64,000 nt of DNA from Paracoccus thiocyanatus (GTDB lineage: Bacteria > Pseudomonadota > Alphaproteobacteria > Rhodobacterales > Rhodobacteraceae): contig NZ_FTMK01000015.1 in NCBI RefSeq assembly GCF_900156255.1, positions 23,498 through 87,497 of the forward strand, in the 5' to 3' direction. The notes under the pieces are model-generated. The model ran no database searches and had not been told where the DNA came from. It saw only the letters and a program-made list of their open reading frames with translations. The position numbers were made by a program, and so were the translations under genes. Shown one piece after another: positions 17,610 through 26,054 of the stretch; position 1 is the stretch's first letter, and every line of letters begins with the position of its first letter.

Positions 17610-18587
17610 TCAGGCAGCGGTGCGCTGGTTGGATTGCAGCTTCAGGCAGGCCGCCAGACGGCCGTCATGGCGTTCCAGCGCCGGCACCTTGGCGGCACAG
17701 GCGGCATCGGCGATGCGGCAGCGCGGGTGAAAGGCGCAGCCCGCGGGGCGCGCGGCGGGGTTGGGCGGCTCTCCTTGCAGGATGATCCGCCCGCGCAGTC
17801 CCGCCCCCGCCTTGGGGACCGAAGACACCAGCGCCTGCGTATAGGGGTGGCGCGGGTCGGCGAAGATCCGGTCCGAGGGCGCCTCCTCGACGATCCGGCC
17901 CAGATACATCACCGCCACCCGGTCGCAGATGTTGCGCACCACTTTCAGGTCGTGGCTGATAAAGACCATCGACAGCCCCTCGCGTTCCTGAAGGTCGCGC
18001 AGCAGGTTCACCACCTGCGCCTGGATCGAGACATCCAGCGCCGAAACCGGCTCGTCGCAGACAAGAAAGCGCGGCTGGCTGGCCAAGGCGCGGGCGATCA
18101 CCACGCGCTGGCGCTGGCCGCCCGACAGTTCATGCGGATAGCGGCGCGCCTGGTCGGGGCGCAGCCCGACCCGGTGGATCAGCGCGGCGACACGCTCCTG
18201 TCGCTCGGCGCCGCTGGCGATACGGTGGATGTCCAGCGGCTCGGCGATCTGCGCCGCGACGGTCAGCCGCCGGTCCAGCGCCGCCAGCGGGTCCTGGAAG
18301 ATCAGTTGCATCTGGGCGCGCAGGCGGCGCCATTCGGCGCTGCGGGGGGCGGGCATCGGCCGGCCCAGGTAGCTGACCCGACCCGAAAACGGGGCTTCCA
18401 GCCCCAGCAGCATCCGCCCAAGCGTGGATTTTCCCGAACCGGATTCGCCGACGATGCCGACGACCTCGCCCGGATTGACGGTCAGGTCCACGCCATCGAC
18501 CGCGCGAACCGTGCCGGGCTTGCCGAAAAGGGACTTGGCGGTGGTGTATTGCTGGACCAGTCCCGTGGCTTGCAGGATGGCGTTCAT
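17610..18587 (-). CDS. Peptide/opine-type ABC transporter ATPase (OppF/DppF-like)
   Basis: A 325-residue ATPase. Walker A is GESGSGKST, the signature is LSGGQRQRVVIARAL, and Walker B is FLVCDEPVSALD. The oligopeptide-type C-terminal region carries the cysteine motif CAFHPRCRIADAAC, which in this family can bind an Fe-S cluster. The ATG at 18587 overlaps the stop of the OppD-like gene (ATGA). An in-frame reading extending to 19106 is only the shadow of the OppD gene. Confidence 0.92.
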   Translation of the reverse strand: MNAILQATGLVQQYTTAKSLFGKPGTVRAVDGVDLTVNPGEVVGIVGESGSGKSTLGRMLLGLEAPFSGRVSYLGRPMPAPRSAEWRRLRAQMQLIFQDPLAALDRRLTVAAQIAEPLDIHRIASGAERQERVAALIHRVGLRPDQARRYPHELSGGQRQRVVIARALASQPRFLVCDEPVSALDVSIQAQVVNLLRDLQEREGLSMVFISHDLKVVRNICDRVAVMYLGRIVEEAPSDRIFADPRHPYTQALVSSVPKAGAGLRGRIILQGEPPNPAARPAGCAFHPRCRIADAACAAKVPALERHDGRLAACLKLQSNQRTAA

Positions 18588-19564
18588 GCCAACATCTCCT
18601 GTCGTCTTGCCGCCGGTTCCTGCGCGGGATGGAAACAGGCCAGCAGCCCGCCTTGGCGTTGCGGGCGCAATTCGGGCTGGTGATCCTGGCAAAGACCGCT
18701 TGCCGCCGCGCAGCGGGCCGAGAAGGCGCAGCCCCGCGGCAGCTTTCGCGGATCGGGAACGGTGCCTGGAACCGGGTGCAGCCGCGCCCGCCCGGCGTCC
18801 AGGTCGGGGATCGCGTCGAACAGCCCGCGCGTATAGGGGTGGCGCGGTGCATCGAACAGGCGTCCGATATCGTTCTGCTCGACGATCCGGCCGGCATACA
18901 TCACCGCGGCGCGGTCGCAGACGGCGGAAACCGCGCCCAGATCGTGGCTGATAAAGACCATCGCCATGCCGGTCTGGCGGCGCAGGTTCGACAGCAGGTC
19001 CAGGATCTGCGCCTGGATGGTGGCGTCCAGGGCGGTCGTCGGCTCGTCTGCGACCAGCAGGTCGGGTTTGCCGGCCAGGGCCATGGCGATCAGCAGCCGC
19101 TGGCACTGGCCGCCGGAAAATTCATGCGGGTAAAGGTCGATGCGGGTCGCGGCGGAAGGGATGCCGACCATGTCCATCAGCGCGATCGCCTGGGACCGGG
19201 CAGCGGCGCCGCGCAAGCCGCGATGCAGGCGCAGGCTTTCGCAGATCTGCCGGCCGACCCGGTGGACCGGGTTCAACGATGATGACGGGTCCTGGAAGAT
19301 CATGGCGATCCGGGCGCCGCGCACGGCCTCGACCTGGGCGCGCGGCGCGCCGATCAGCTCGCGCCCCTCGATCATGACCGAGCCGCGGACCTGCGCCTTG
19401 CCCGGCAAAAGCCCAAGCGCCGCCAGCCATGTGACCGACTTGCCGCAGCCGCTTTCGCCGACAAGGCCGACCGCCTCGCCCGGCGCGATTTCCAGGTCGA
19501 TCCCGTGAAGCACCTGCACGCCGTCGAAGGCGACCTTCAGGTCACGGATAAGGACGAACGACAT
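18584..19564 (-). CDS. Peptide/opine-type ABC transporter ATPase (OppD/DppD-like)
   Basis: A 326-residue ATPase. Walker A is GESGCGKSV, with Val in place of the usual Thr at the last position. The signature is FSGGQCQRLLIAMAL, which deviates from SGGQRQR, and Walker B is LLVADEPTTALDAT. The C-terminal oligopeptide-type motif GCAFSARCAAASGLC is present. OppD-type ATPases often carry a V in Walker A, so it is probably active. It is separated from the upstream binding-protein gene by 62 bases containing a hairpin and overlaps the OppF-like gene. Confidence 0.92.
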   Translation of the reverse strand: MSFVLIRDLKVAFDGVQVLHGIDLEIAPGEAVGLVGESGCGKSVTWLAALGLLPGKAQVRGSVMIEGRELIGAPRAQVEAVRGARIAMIFQDPSSSLNPVHRVGRQICESLRLHRGLRGAAARSQAIALMDMVGIPSAATRIDLYPHEFSGGQCQRLLIAMALAGKPDLLVADEPTTALDATIQAQILDLLSNLRRQTGMAMVFISHDLGAVSAVCDRAAVMYAGRIVEQNDIGRLFDAPRHPYTRGLFDAIPDLDAGRARLHPVPGTVPDPRKLPRGCAFSARCAAASGLCQDHQPELRPQRQGGLLACFHPAQEPAARRQEMLA

Positions 19565-19590
19565 GGGCCATTCCTGCTTTCCAAAAATGA

Positions 19591-19620
19591 AACGGGACGC
19601 GCCGGTAAGCGCGCCCCGTT
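19591..19620 (-). terminator. Hairpin between binding-protein gene and the rest of the ABC operon
   Basis: A 12-bp stem with one mismatch (AACGGGACGCGC at 19591-19602, with the near-complement at 19609-19620) and a 6-base loop lies in the 62-base gap. On the minus strand it is followed by TCATTTTTGG. Such partial terminators, or mRNA-stabilising hairpins, commonly raise binding-protein output relative to the downstream membrane subunits. Confidence 0.6.
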
Positions 19621-19626
19621 CTTGCG

Positions 19627-21258
19627 TCAGACGGTCCAGTTGCCGGTGCGGAAATCCATGGCAAAGGCCGGGGCGGCCTTCCAGTTCAGCTCGGATTTCA
19701 TCCCGGTGAAGACGGCGTTCTGGTGCAGGACGGTATAGGCCGGATCCTCGCGCTCGGTGATCTCCAGCAGGCGGGCGGCGGCGCGCTTGCGTTCGGCCGG
19801 ATCGACCGAGGTTTCCATGACCACCGAAAGCTGGTTCACCTCATCGTTCCAGTAGTCGCGCTTTTGCTGGGCTTCGCCGTTGGGTCCGAACTGCACCACC
19901 ATGGGCGTGATCGGATCGTTGATGAGGTTCGAGGCCGACCAGTCCCGCACCCCCTTGATGCCCTCGGGGTCGTGGATCTGGCCCCAGTTCTCCTTCATCT
20001 CGATCTCGACGTTCAGGCCGACCTGCTTCCACATCTCGACCAGCACCTGCGCGGTGGGGGTCTGGTTGGTGTAATAGTTGTTCAGCAGGCGATAGGGGAT
20101 CGCATCGCCCTTGTAGCCGGCCTGTTTCAGCAGGTCGCGCGCCAGTTCCGGGTCGTATTCGGGAACCGTCCAGCCTTCGACGAACATGTCCGAGGTCTTG
20201 AAGCTTTCGAATTGCAAGCCGGCCGGGATCACCGTCTGCCCGCCCCACAGCGCATCGACGATGGCCTTGCGGTCGATCGAATGGCTCATGGCGCGGCGGA
20301 CCAGCGGATCGGCCAGGATGTCGTTTTCCTTGTTGAAGGTGGTGACGCGGTGGTTCCAGATGGTCGAGCTTTGCACCTCTAGCCCCGGCTGGGCGGTGAT
20401 GGCGGCGATCTGGTCGGGCGGCAGGTCGCAGGCAAAGTCGTATTCGCCCGACAGCAACCCGTTCACGCGACTGGCGACCTCGGGGACCTCGACAAAGCGG
20501 ATGCGTTCCAGCGGCGGGCGGCCGCCCCAATAGTCGTCAAAGGCCACCAGCGTCAGCGAAACGTCGGGGCGGAACTCTTCGACCCTATAGGGGCCGGTGG
20601 TAACGGGCTTGGCCGCCCAATCGGCATAGGTCGCAGCCTCGTCCCAGGCCCGCTTGTTGGCGATCTGCGAACCAAAGGCGTAAAGGCGGCCCTCCAGCGT
20701 GACGTCCGGCGTCGCGTTGTGAAAGCGGACGGTATATTTGTCCACCGCCTCGACGCCGCGCAGCGCCGGCCACAGGCGGCGGGCGACGCCGGGAATGCTG
20801 GCGGGCAGTTCCTTGGCGTTCTGCGGCTTGAAATTCTCGGCATAAAGCGTCTTGCCGCCGGCCGGCGCGGTTCCGGCGAACAGCCGCTCGTCCGAGAAAG
20901 AGAACACCACGTCTTCGGCGGTCAGTTCGTCGCCGTTGTGGAAGCGGACGCCCTGGCGCAGCTTCAGTTCGATGGTCTTGTCATTCAGGCGGCTCCATTC
21001 GGTGGCCAGGCCCGGAACTGGTCCCTGGTTGCCCATCCAGTCGCGCAGGATCAGCCCTTCCCAAAGGTTGGGGAAGAACACCCGCTCGCCCACGTTGGAC
21101 TGTTCGTTCCAGATATCCAGCGTGTTGTTGTTGGTGATCTTCTGCACCGCGATGGTGATCGAGCGGCGGCTGCCCTGCGCCATCAGGCGGCGCGGCAGGA
21201 TCAGCGATCCGGCGGCAGCGCCGAAAAGCCCAAGCGTGTTGCGGCGGGAAATGAGCAT
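19627..21258 (-). CDS. Family 5 extracellular solute-binding protein (DppA/OppA-like) with Tat signal
   Basis: A 543-residue periplasmic binding protein. The start MLISRRNTLGLFGAA carries a twin-arginine motif (SRRNTLGLF) and a hydrophobic stretch ending at LMAQG, so export is probably by Tat. Family 5 features include ELKLRQGVRFHNGDELTAEDV near residue 110, SLTLVAFDDYWGG near 235, and RAMSHSIDRKAIVDALWGG near 320. Start choice: the ATG at 21258 follows CAGGAG; earlier in-frame starts would add unrelated residues. Family 5 proteins bind peptides, opines, glycosides and also sugar-phosphodiester opines such as agrocinopine (AccA). It is the first gene of the operon. Confidence 0.92.
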   Translation of the reverse strand: MLISRRNTLGLFGAAAGSLILPRRLMAQGSRRSITIAVQKITNNNTLDIWNEQSNVGERVFFPNLWEGLILRDWMGNQGPVPGLATEWSRLNDKTIELKLRQGVRFHNGDELTAEDVVFSFSDERLFAGTAPAGGKTLYAENFKPQNAKELPASIPGVARRLWPALRGVEAVDKYTVRFHNATPDVTLEGRLYAFGSQIANKRAWDEAATYADWAAKPVTTGPYRVEEFRPDVSLTLVAFDDYWGGRPPLERIRFVEVPEVASRVNGLLSGEYDFACDLPPDQIAAITAQPGLEVQSSTIWNHRVTTFNKENDILADPLVRRAMSHSIDRKAIVDALWGGQTVIPAGLQFESFKTSDMFVEGWTVPEYDPELARDLLKQAGYKGDAIPYRLLNNYYTNQTPTAQVLVEMWKQVGLNVEIEMKENWGQIHDPEGIKGVRDWSASNLINDPITPMVVQFGPNGEAQQKRDYWNDEVNQLSVVMETSVDPAERKRAAARLLEITEREDPAYTVLHQNAVFTGMKSELNWKAAPAFAMDFRTGNWTV

Positions 21259-21697
21259 CCTGGTCTCCTGTCGATCTGGGATCGTGCTGATCCGTTCGGC
21301 CGGGTTGTCGTCCCGGTTTGCGACAAGTGGATGACCGGCGCATGAAACTGCGGTGAACTTGCGCTCCGCGGCGGAGCAGGTTTCCGGGGCAGGAAGGGCC
21401 CGCGCGCGGCGTGAAAGCTGTTCCAGGCCAAGGGATTGCGCGACTGCTGCCTGCTTCGGCGGCGCGCCGCAGGCTCCGCTTGCGCCGCGCGGCGCGGGAC
21501 CCATGACGCCGGCCCTGCCCCGCCGGCCGGGCGGAGCGCGGCTGTCCCGGCTGTTCGGCGGCACTGGCGCGGCGGCCTGGGCGGCCCTATATGAAAGCCG
21601 ACCCCGGCGCCGTCCCGCCGTTGCCGATACGGCGACGGAAACTGCGCGCCACCGATCAGAACCCCATGGGGAATTGCCTTTGCCCACAGGAAGTCCG
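21259..21697. other. Intergenic region between divergent operons
   Basis: This 439-base stretch holds the promoters of the Dpp-like operon (minus) and of the ChaC-like gene (plus). The only structure noted is a GC-rich palindromic patch, CGGCGCGCCG near 21460. An in-frame extension of the ChaC reading frame runs through it but lacks family sequence. No clear operator, small gene or terminator was found. Confidence 0.4.
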
Positions 21698-22432
21698 ATG
21701 TCCGATTGCCGCCCGATCCTGCTTTCCGATACCCATGTCGCGCGGGTGGCCGCGGCGGACGGGCCGCTTTACGATCCGCGCTGGCGGATGCTGGACGATG
21801 CCGATCTGGACCTTTTGGCCCAGGGGCTGACGCAGGGGCGGCCGCGGCCGATTCCGATCTTTGCCTATGGCTCGCTGATCTGGAAACCCGACTTTACCGT
21901 GGGCGCGCGCCGTCGCGGCACGGCCATCGGCTGGCATCGCAGCTTCTCGATCTCGCTCGACCATTTCCGCGGCACGCCCGAGCGGCCGGGGCTGATGCTT
22001 GCGCTGGCATCGGGCGGGCAATGCGACGGCCTGGTGCTGGATATCGCCGAAGGGACCGAGGCGCAGTCGCTGCGCGCCGTGCTGCGCCGCGAGCTTGTCG
22101 CCCACGAATTGGCGGCCAATGCCTGCTGGATCGAGGTCCAGACCGAGCGCGGCCGGGAAGAGGCGCTGACATTCTATGCCGACCCCGTCGGCGCGCAGCT
22201 TGCCGATCTGTCGGTCGAGGATCAGGCGCGCCGGCTGGCCCATGCCGCCGGCGCGGCCGGATCGGGCGCGGAATACCTGCTGCGCACCGTCCGCGGCCTG
22301 GCCGAGAACGGCATCCACGACGACTATATCTGGCAGCTCCAGCATCTGGTGGCCAAGGAAATCGAGGCCGCGGCCGAAAGGGAAGCGCCCCCCGCCCATG
22401 CGACAGGGACGGCGGGACGCAGCGGCGGCTAG
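21698..22432 (+). CDS. ChaC-like gamma-glutamylcyclotransferase
   Basis: A 244-residue ChaC-family protein. The substrate-loop motif FAYGSLIWKPDF lies at residues 55-66 and the probable catalytic Glu in LRRELVAHE near residue 132. ChaC-type enzymes break gamma-glutamyl bonds, mainly of glutathione, giving 5-oxoproline and Cys-Gly. The ATG at 21698 follows GGAAG and gives normal length; the reading frame stays open upstream to 21353 without conserved sequence. The gene is alone on the plus strand, between two minus-strand operons. Confidence 0.85.
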   Translation: MSDCRPILLSDTHVARVAAADGPLYDPRWRMLDDADLDLLAQGLTQGRPRPIPIFAYGSLIWKPDFTVGARRRGTAIGWHRSFSISLDHFRGTPERPGLMLALASGGQCDGLVLDIAEGTEAQSLRAVLRRELVAHELAANACWIEVQTERGREEALTFYADPVGAQLADLSVEDQARRLAHAAGAAGSGAEYLLRTVRGLAENGIHDDYIWQLQHLVAKEIEAAAEREAPPAHATGTAGRSGG

Positions 22433-22490
22433 CCCGGCCTGGAAAGGCGCGAACGCGCCGCCCGGCGCCTTGCGGTCTTTGCGCCCCGCG

Positions 22491-22814
22491 CTATTCGGTG
22501 GACTTGCGGATACGGGCCGGCTGGGCGGCAGTCCGGCCCGCCGCGTCCGTGTCCCCGGCCCCGGCCCCCTGCCCGGTGGCCAGGGCGGCGGCGGCCTGGG
22601 CCACCTCGGGTTCGGGGCGGGTTTCGCCGGCCGGCTGGCCGGGCGGCGCCTGCATGCCTGCCGCGTCCTCGTGATCGGTGACGCCGGCTGTCGCCGCGCC
22701 GTCGCGCAGTTCCCGTTCGGCCTGCTGCCAATGCTCGACCTCGCGGCCGCTGGGGCGGCCTTCGGATTCCCAGATCTGGTGGGCACGCTCGCGGATCTTG
22801 TCTTGCTCTTCCAT
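22491..22814 (-). CDS. DUF2934-containing small protein
   Basis: A 107-residue hydrophilic protein. The first 35 residues (KIRERAHQIWESEGRPSG) match the DUF2934 pattern of a short helical motif ending in W..EG.P.G. The remainder is low-complexity, rich in Ala, Gly, Pro and Glu. Function is unknown. DUF2934 genes are often next to trehalose/glycogen genes, as here, 20 bases after glgX in the same orientation. Confidence 0.75.
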   Translation of the reverse strand: MEEQDKIRERAHQIWESEGRPSGREVEHWQQAERELRDGAATAGVTDHEDAAGMQAPPGQPAGETRPEPEVAQAAAALATGQGAGAGDTDAAGRTAAQPARIRKSTE

Positions 22815-22834
22815 GGTCTCCTCCGGTTGCAGGA

Positions 22835-24871
22835 TCAGCGCCGCAGCGCCATGACGGTCTGCCAGGGCAGCGCGATGCTGCCGCCGACAGGCCGGTTGCA
22901 GGAAATCTCGTCGGCGGATGTGTCGATGCAAAGCCGCCATTCGCCCTGGGGCAGCGCGAATTGCGCATCCTCGCCGGCGTTGATCAGCACCAGGATCCGG
23001 GACTGGTCCCATTCCACCAGCATGGCAAGGCAGCGCAGCTCGGCATCGTCCCAGTCGGCCTGCGCCATCTCGCGGCCCTCGGGGTGCAGCCAGGTGGCGC
23101 GCGGCTTGGCCTCGGCGGTCAGGAAGCGCGCCTGCGCCAGCCCGGTTTCCTGGCGAAACCGGACCAGCGCCGCCAGCGCGCCCTGGATGTCGCCGCCGCC
23201 CCTGGCCCAGTCGATCCAGGAAATCTCGTTATCCTGGCAATAGGCGTTGTTGTTGCCTTGCTGGGTATGGCCAATCTCGTCGCCGGCCAGGATCATCGGC
23301 ACGCCTTGCGACAGCGTCAGCGTCGCCAGCATGGCGCGGATCCGCCGCAGCCGGGCCGCCTGGATGGCGGGATCGTCGGTCGCGCCCTCGGCCCCCAGAT
23401 TGTCGGACAGGTTGTGGTCATGGCCGTCGCGGTTCTGCTCGCCATTGGCCTGGTTGTGCTTTTCGTTGAAGCTGACCGTGTCCATCAGCGTAAAGCCGTC
23501 ATGCGCGGCCAGGAAATTCACGCTGGAACTGGCCGGCCGGTGGCTGTGGTCGAACTGCACGGGCGAGCCGGCCAGCCGCTCGGCCAGGGCGGGCAGCTGG
23601 CCCGGATCGCGCCGCCAAAAGGCGCGGACATCGTCGCGGAACTGGTCGTTCCATTCGCGGAACGGCCAGCGATAGCCGCCGACCTGATAGCCGCCCTCGC
23701 CCACGTCCCAGGGCTCGGCGATCAGCTTGACGCCCGACAGCACCGGATCCTGGCGGATGGCGTTGAAGAACGAGCCGTCGCGTTCGAACCCCTGGGCCTC
23801 GCGCCCCAGCGTCGAGGCCAGGTCAAAGCGGAACCCGTCCACATGCATCGCCTGCACCCAATAGCGCAGGCTGTCCATCACCAGGCGCAGCACCATCGGA
23901 TGGGCGACGTTCAGCGTGTTGCCGGTGCCGGTGGTGTCGAAGCTGTGGCGCGGGTCTTCCGGCGACAGCAGGTAATACGAGGCATTGTCGATGCCGCGAA
24001 AGGACAGGGTGGGGCCAAGCTCGTTGCCTTCGCAGGTGTGGTTGAAGACCACGTCCAGCACCACCTCGATCCCGGCGGCATGCAGGCGGCGCACGGTTTG
24101 CTTGACCTCGCGGATGCGGCCGGATTGCAGATAGGGCGCATGGGGGGCGAAAAAGGACAGGGTGGAATAGCCCCAGTAATTCGCCAGCCCCTTTTCAACC
24201 AGGTAGCGGTCATTGGCAAAGGCATGGACCGGCAGCAGTTCCAGCGTGGTGACGCCCAGCCGGTGCAGATGGTCGATCATCGCATCGCTGGCCAGGCCGC
24301 GGAAGGTGCCGCGATCCTGGGCCGGCACGTCGGGATGCAGCCGGGTCAGGCCCTTGACATGCGCCTCGTAGATCACCGTCTGGGTCCAGTGATGGCGCAG
24401 GGCGCGGTCGCTGTCCCAGTCGAATGCCGCATCGACCACCACGCCCTTGGGCATGAAGGGCGCGCTGTCGCGCCCGTCCAGGCTTTGGTCGTCCTGGCCG
24501 ATGACATAGCCGTGCAGCGCGTCGTCCCAATGGATCTGGCCGCGCAATTCGCGGGCATAGGGGTCCAGCAGCAGCTTGCTGGGGTTGAAGCGATGGCCCT
24601 GTTCGGGGGCATATGGGCCGTGGACGCGGTAGCCATAGACCTGTCCCGGCCGGATGCCGGGCAGATAGCCGAACCAGATCCCGCCCTCCATCTCGGGCAG
24701 GTCCAGGCGGGCCAGTTCCTGGCCGCCGGTTTCATCGAAAAGGCACAGCTCGACCCGCGTGGCGTTGTCCGAGAACAGGGCGAAATTCGTGCCCTCGCCC
24801 AGGAACTCGGCCCCCAGGGTATCAGAGCGGCCGGCCGTCAGATCGAAAGCGGGCGGGGCGCTGTTTGGCAT
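22835..24871 (-). CDS. glgX: Glycogen debranching enzyme
   Basis: A 678-residue GH13 isoamylase-type enzyme. It has an N-terminal CBM48 domain (about 12-110), then the catalytic barrel with nucleophile Asp350 ([11 protein letters not shown]), acid/base Glu386 (LIAEPWD) and the third acid Asp458 ([10 protein letters not shown]). It hydrolyses alpha-1,6 branches of glycogen that has been shortened by phosphorylase, releasing maltooligosaccharides. In this operon those would feed TreY and TreZ to make trehalose. The length is usual for GlgX/TreX. It lies 12 bases downstream of the glgC-like gene. Confidence 0.93.
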   Translation of the reverse strand: MPNSAPPAFDLTAGRSDTLGAEFLGEGTNFALFSDNATRVELCLFDETGGQELARLDLPEMEGGIWFGYLPGIRPGQVYGYRVHGPYAPEQGHRFNPSKLLLDPYARELRGQIHWDDALHGYVIGQDDQSLDGRDSAPFMPKGVVVDAAFDWDSDRALRHHWTQTVIYEAHVKGLTRLHPDVPAQDRGTFRGLASDAMIDHLHRLGVTTLELLPVHAFANDRYLVEKGLANYWGYSTLSFFAPHAPYLQSGRIREVKQTVRRLHAAGIEVVLDVVFNHTCEGNELGPTLSFRGIDNASYYLLSPEDPRHSFDTTGTGNTLNVAHPMVLRLVMDSLRYWVQAMHVDGFRFDLASTLGREAQGFERDGSFFNAIRQDPVLSGVKLIAEPWDVGEGGYQVGGYRWPFREWNDQFRDDVRAFWRRDPGQLPALAERLAGSPVQFDHSHRPASSSVNFLAAHDGFTLMDTVSFNEKHNQANGEQNRDGHDHNLSDNLGAEGATDDPAIQAARLRRIRAMLATLTLSQGVPMILAGDEIGHTQQGNNNAYCQDNEISWIDWARGGGDIQGALAALVRFRQETGLAQARFLTAEAKPRATWLHPEGREMAQADWDDAELRCLAMLVEWDQSRILVLINAGEDAQFALPQGEWRLCIDTSADEISCNRPVGGSIALPWQTVMALRR

Positions 24872-24883
24872 GGCGGCCGCGCG

Positions 24884-25963
24884 TCAGGCGACGATGCGCG
24901 GAAAGGGCCGGCCGGCCTCGCGCCGGTCCAGCATGGCTTGCGTGACCAGCACGGTGTCGCCGTCGCGGCGGAACCAGCGCCCGTCCTCGACCGCGCATTC
25001 GCCGACCACCAAGCCGGGCGGGATCCGCGCGCCGGGGGCGACGATGGTGTTGGTCAGCCGCGCCGATAGGGGCACATGCGCCCCCGGCATCATCACGCTG
25101 CCGCGGCCCAGCGACCAGTCCGCCACCAGCGAAGGCTGCGGCGGGCACACGGGCGGCGCGCCCAGGAAATCCAGATGGGCGCGGCGCAATGCGTCCAGCG
25201 TGCCCACGTCGCGCCAATAGCTTTGCCCCGAGGCCGAGGGCGGCAGGCGATAGGCCGATGCCTCGGACAGCGCCACCGCCATCGGGATCAGGTCATGGCC
25301 GAAATCCAGCGCCAGGGCGCAATCGTGCAACAGCCGCTCGCGCAGCCAGGCGGTGGAAAAGACATAGACGCCCATCGAGACCAGCGCGCAATCCGGCCGG
25401 CCCGGCATGGCGGGCGGATCGGCGGGCTTTTCGTGAAAGGCCAGGATGCGGCCGTCCTCATCGGTGGTCATCACGCCAAGGCCCTGGGCCTGCCGGCGCG
25501 CGATCACATCGGCCGCGACCGTGACCGCCGCGCCGGAACGCCGATGCGCCGCAACCAGCGCGGCATAGTCCATGTCATAGACATGGTCGGCGGCCAGGAC
25601 CAGAACCTCGGGGGCGTTCCATGCCTCGACCTGCGGCCAGTTGCGGCGCACTGCGTCGGCGGTGCCGCGATAGCGCCCGCGGCCGTCGCGCAGGACCAGC
25701 CCGCCGCGGCCGAACGCCCTGCCCCAGCGGGCGGGCAGGTGCTGGTGCAGCGTGGCCGGGGCGAATTGCGTGGCGACCAGCAGCCGGTCCAGGCCCGAGC
25801 GGACCACGTTGGCCATGACGAAATCGACGATGCGGCCGCGGCCGGCAAAGAAGACCGCAGGCTTGGCCTCGTGGGCGGTCAGGTCATGCAGCCGGCTGCC
25901 GCGGCCGCCGGCCAGAAGGATCGTCGCGGTCGGGATCGGCAAAGGCGGGGGCACTTGGCGCAT
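24884..25963 (-). CDS. glgC: Glucose-1-phosphate adenylyltransferase-like nucleotidyltransferase
   Basis: A 359-residue protein. The nucleotidyltransferase signature GGRGSRLHDLTAHEAKPA lies at about residues 19-36 (Lys34), with a metal/sugar motif ADHVYDMDY and GVYVFSTAWL further on. The C-terminal part (VAPGARIPPGLVVGE) is a short left-handed beta-helix. ADP-glucose pyrophosphorylases are usually about 420 residues, so this is shorter, and it lies in a trehalose operon without glgA or glgB. It may be a second, divergent GlgC. The ATG at 25963 was chosen over a TTG at 26005 because of the AAAGGG upstream. Confidence 0.82.
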   Translation of the reverse strand: MRQVPPPLPIPTATILLAGGRGSRLHDLTAHEAKPAVFFAGRGRIVDFVMANVVRSGLDRLLVATQFAPATLHQHLPARWGRAFGRGGLVLRDGRGRYRGTADAVRRNWPQVEAWNAPEVLVLAADHVYDMDYAALVAAHRRSGAAVTVAADVIARRQAQGLGVMTTDEDGRILAFHEKPADPPAMPGRPDCALVSMGVYVFSTAWLRERLLHDCALALDFGHDLIPMAVALSEASAYRLPPSASGQSYWRDVGTLDALRRAHLDFLGAPPVCPPQPSLVADWSLGRGSVMMPGAHVPLSARLTNTIVAPGARIPPGLVVGECAVEDGRWFRRDGDTVLVTQAMLDRREAGRPFPRIVA

Positions 25964-26054
25964 GGACGAAACCCTTTGGCTGAAAAGCTGGGACGGGCGC
26001 CGCAACGGGGCACGGGTCGCAAACCGGCAAGGGACCGCGATGTTCCCGGACTTA

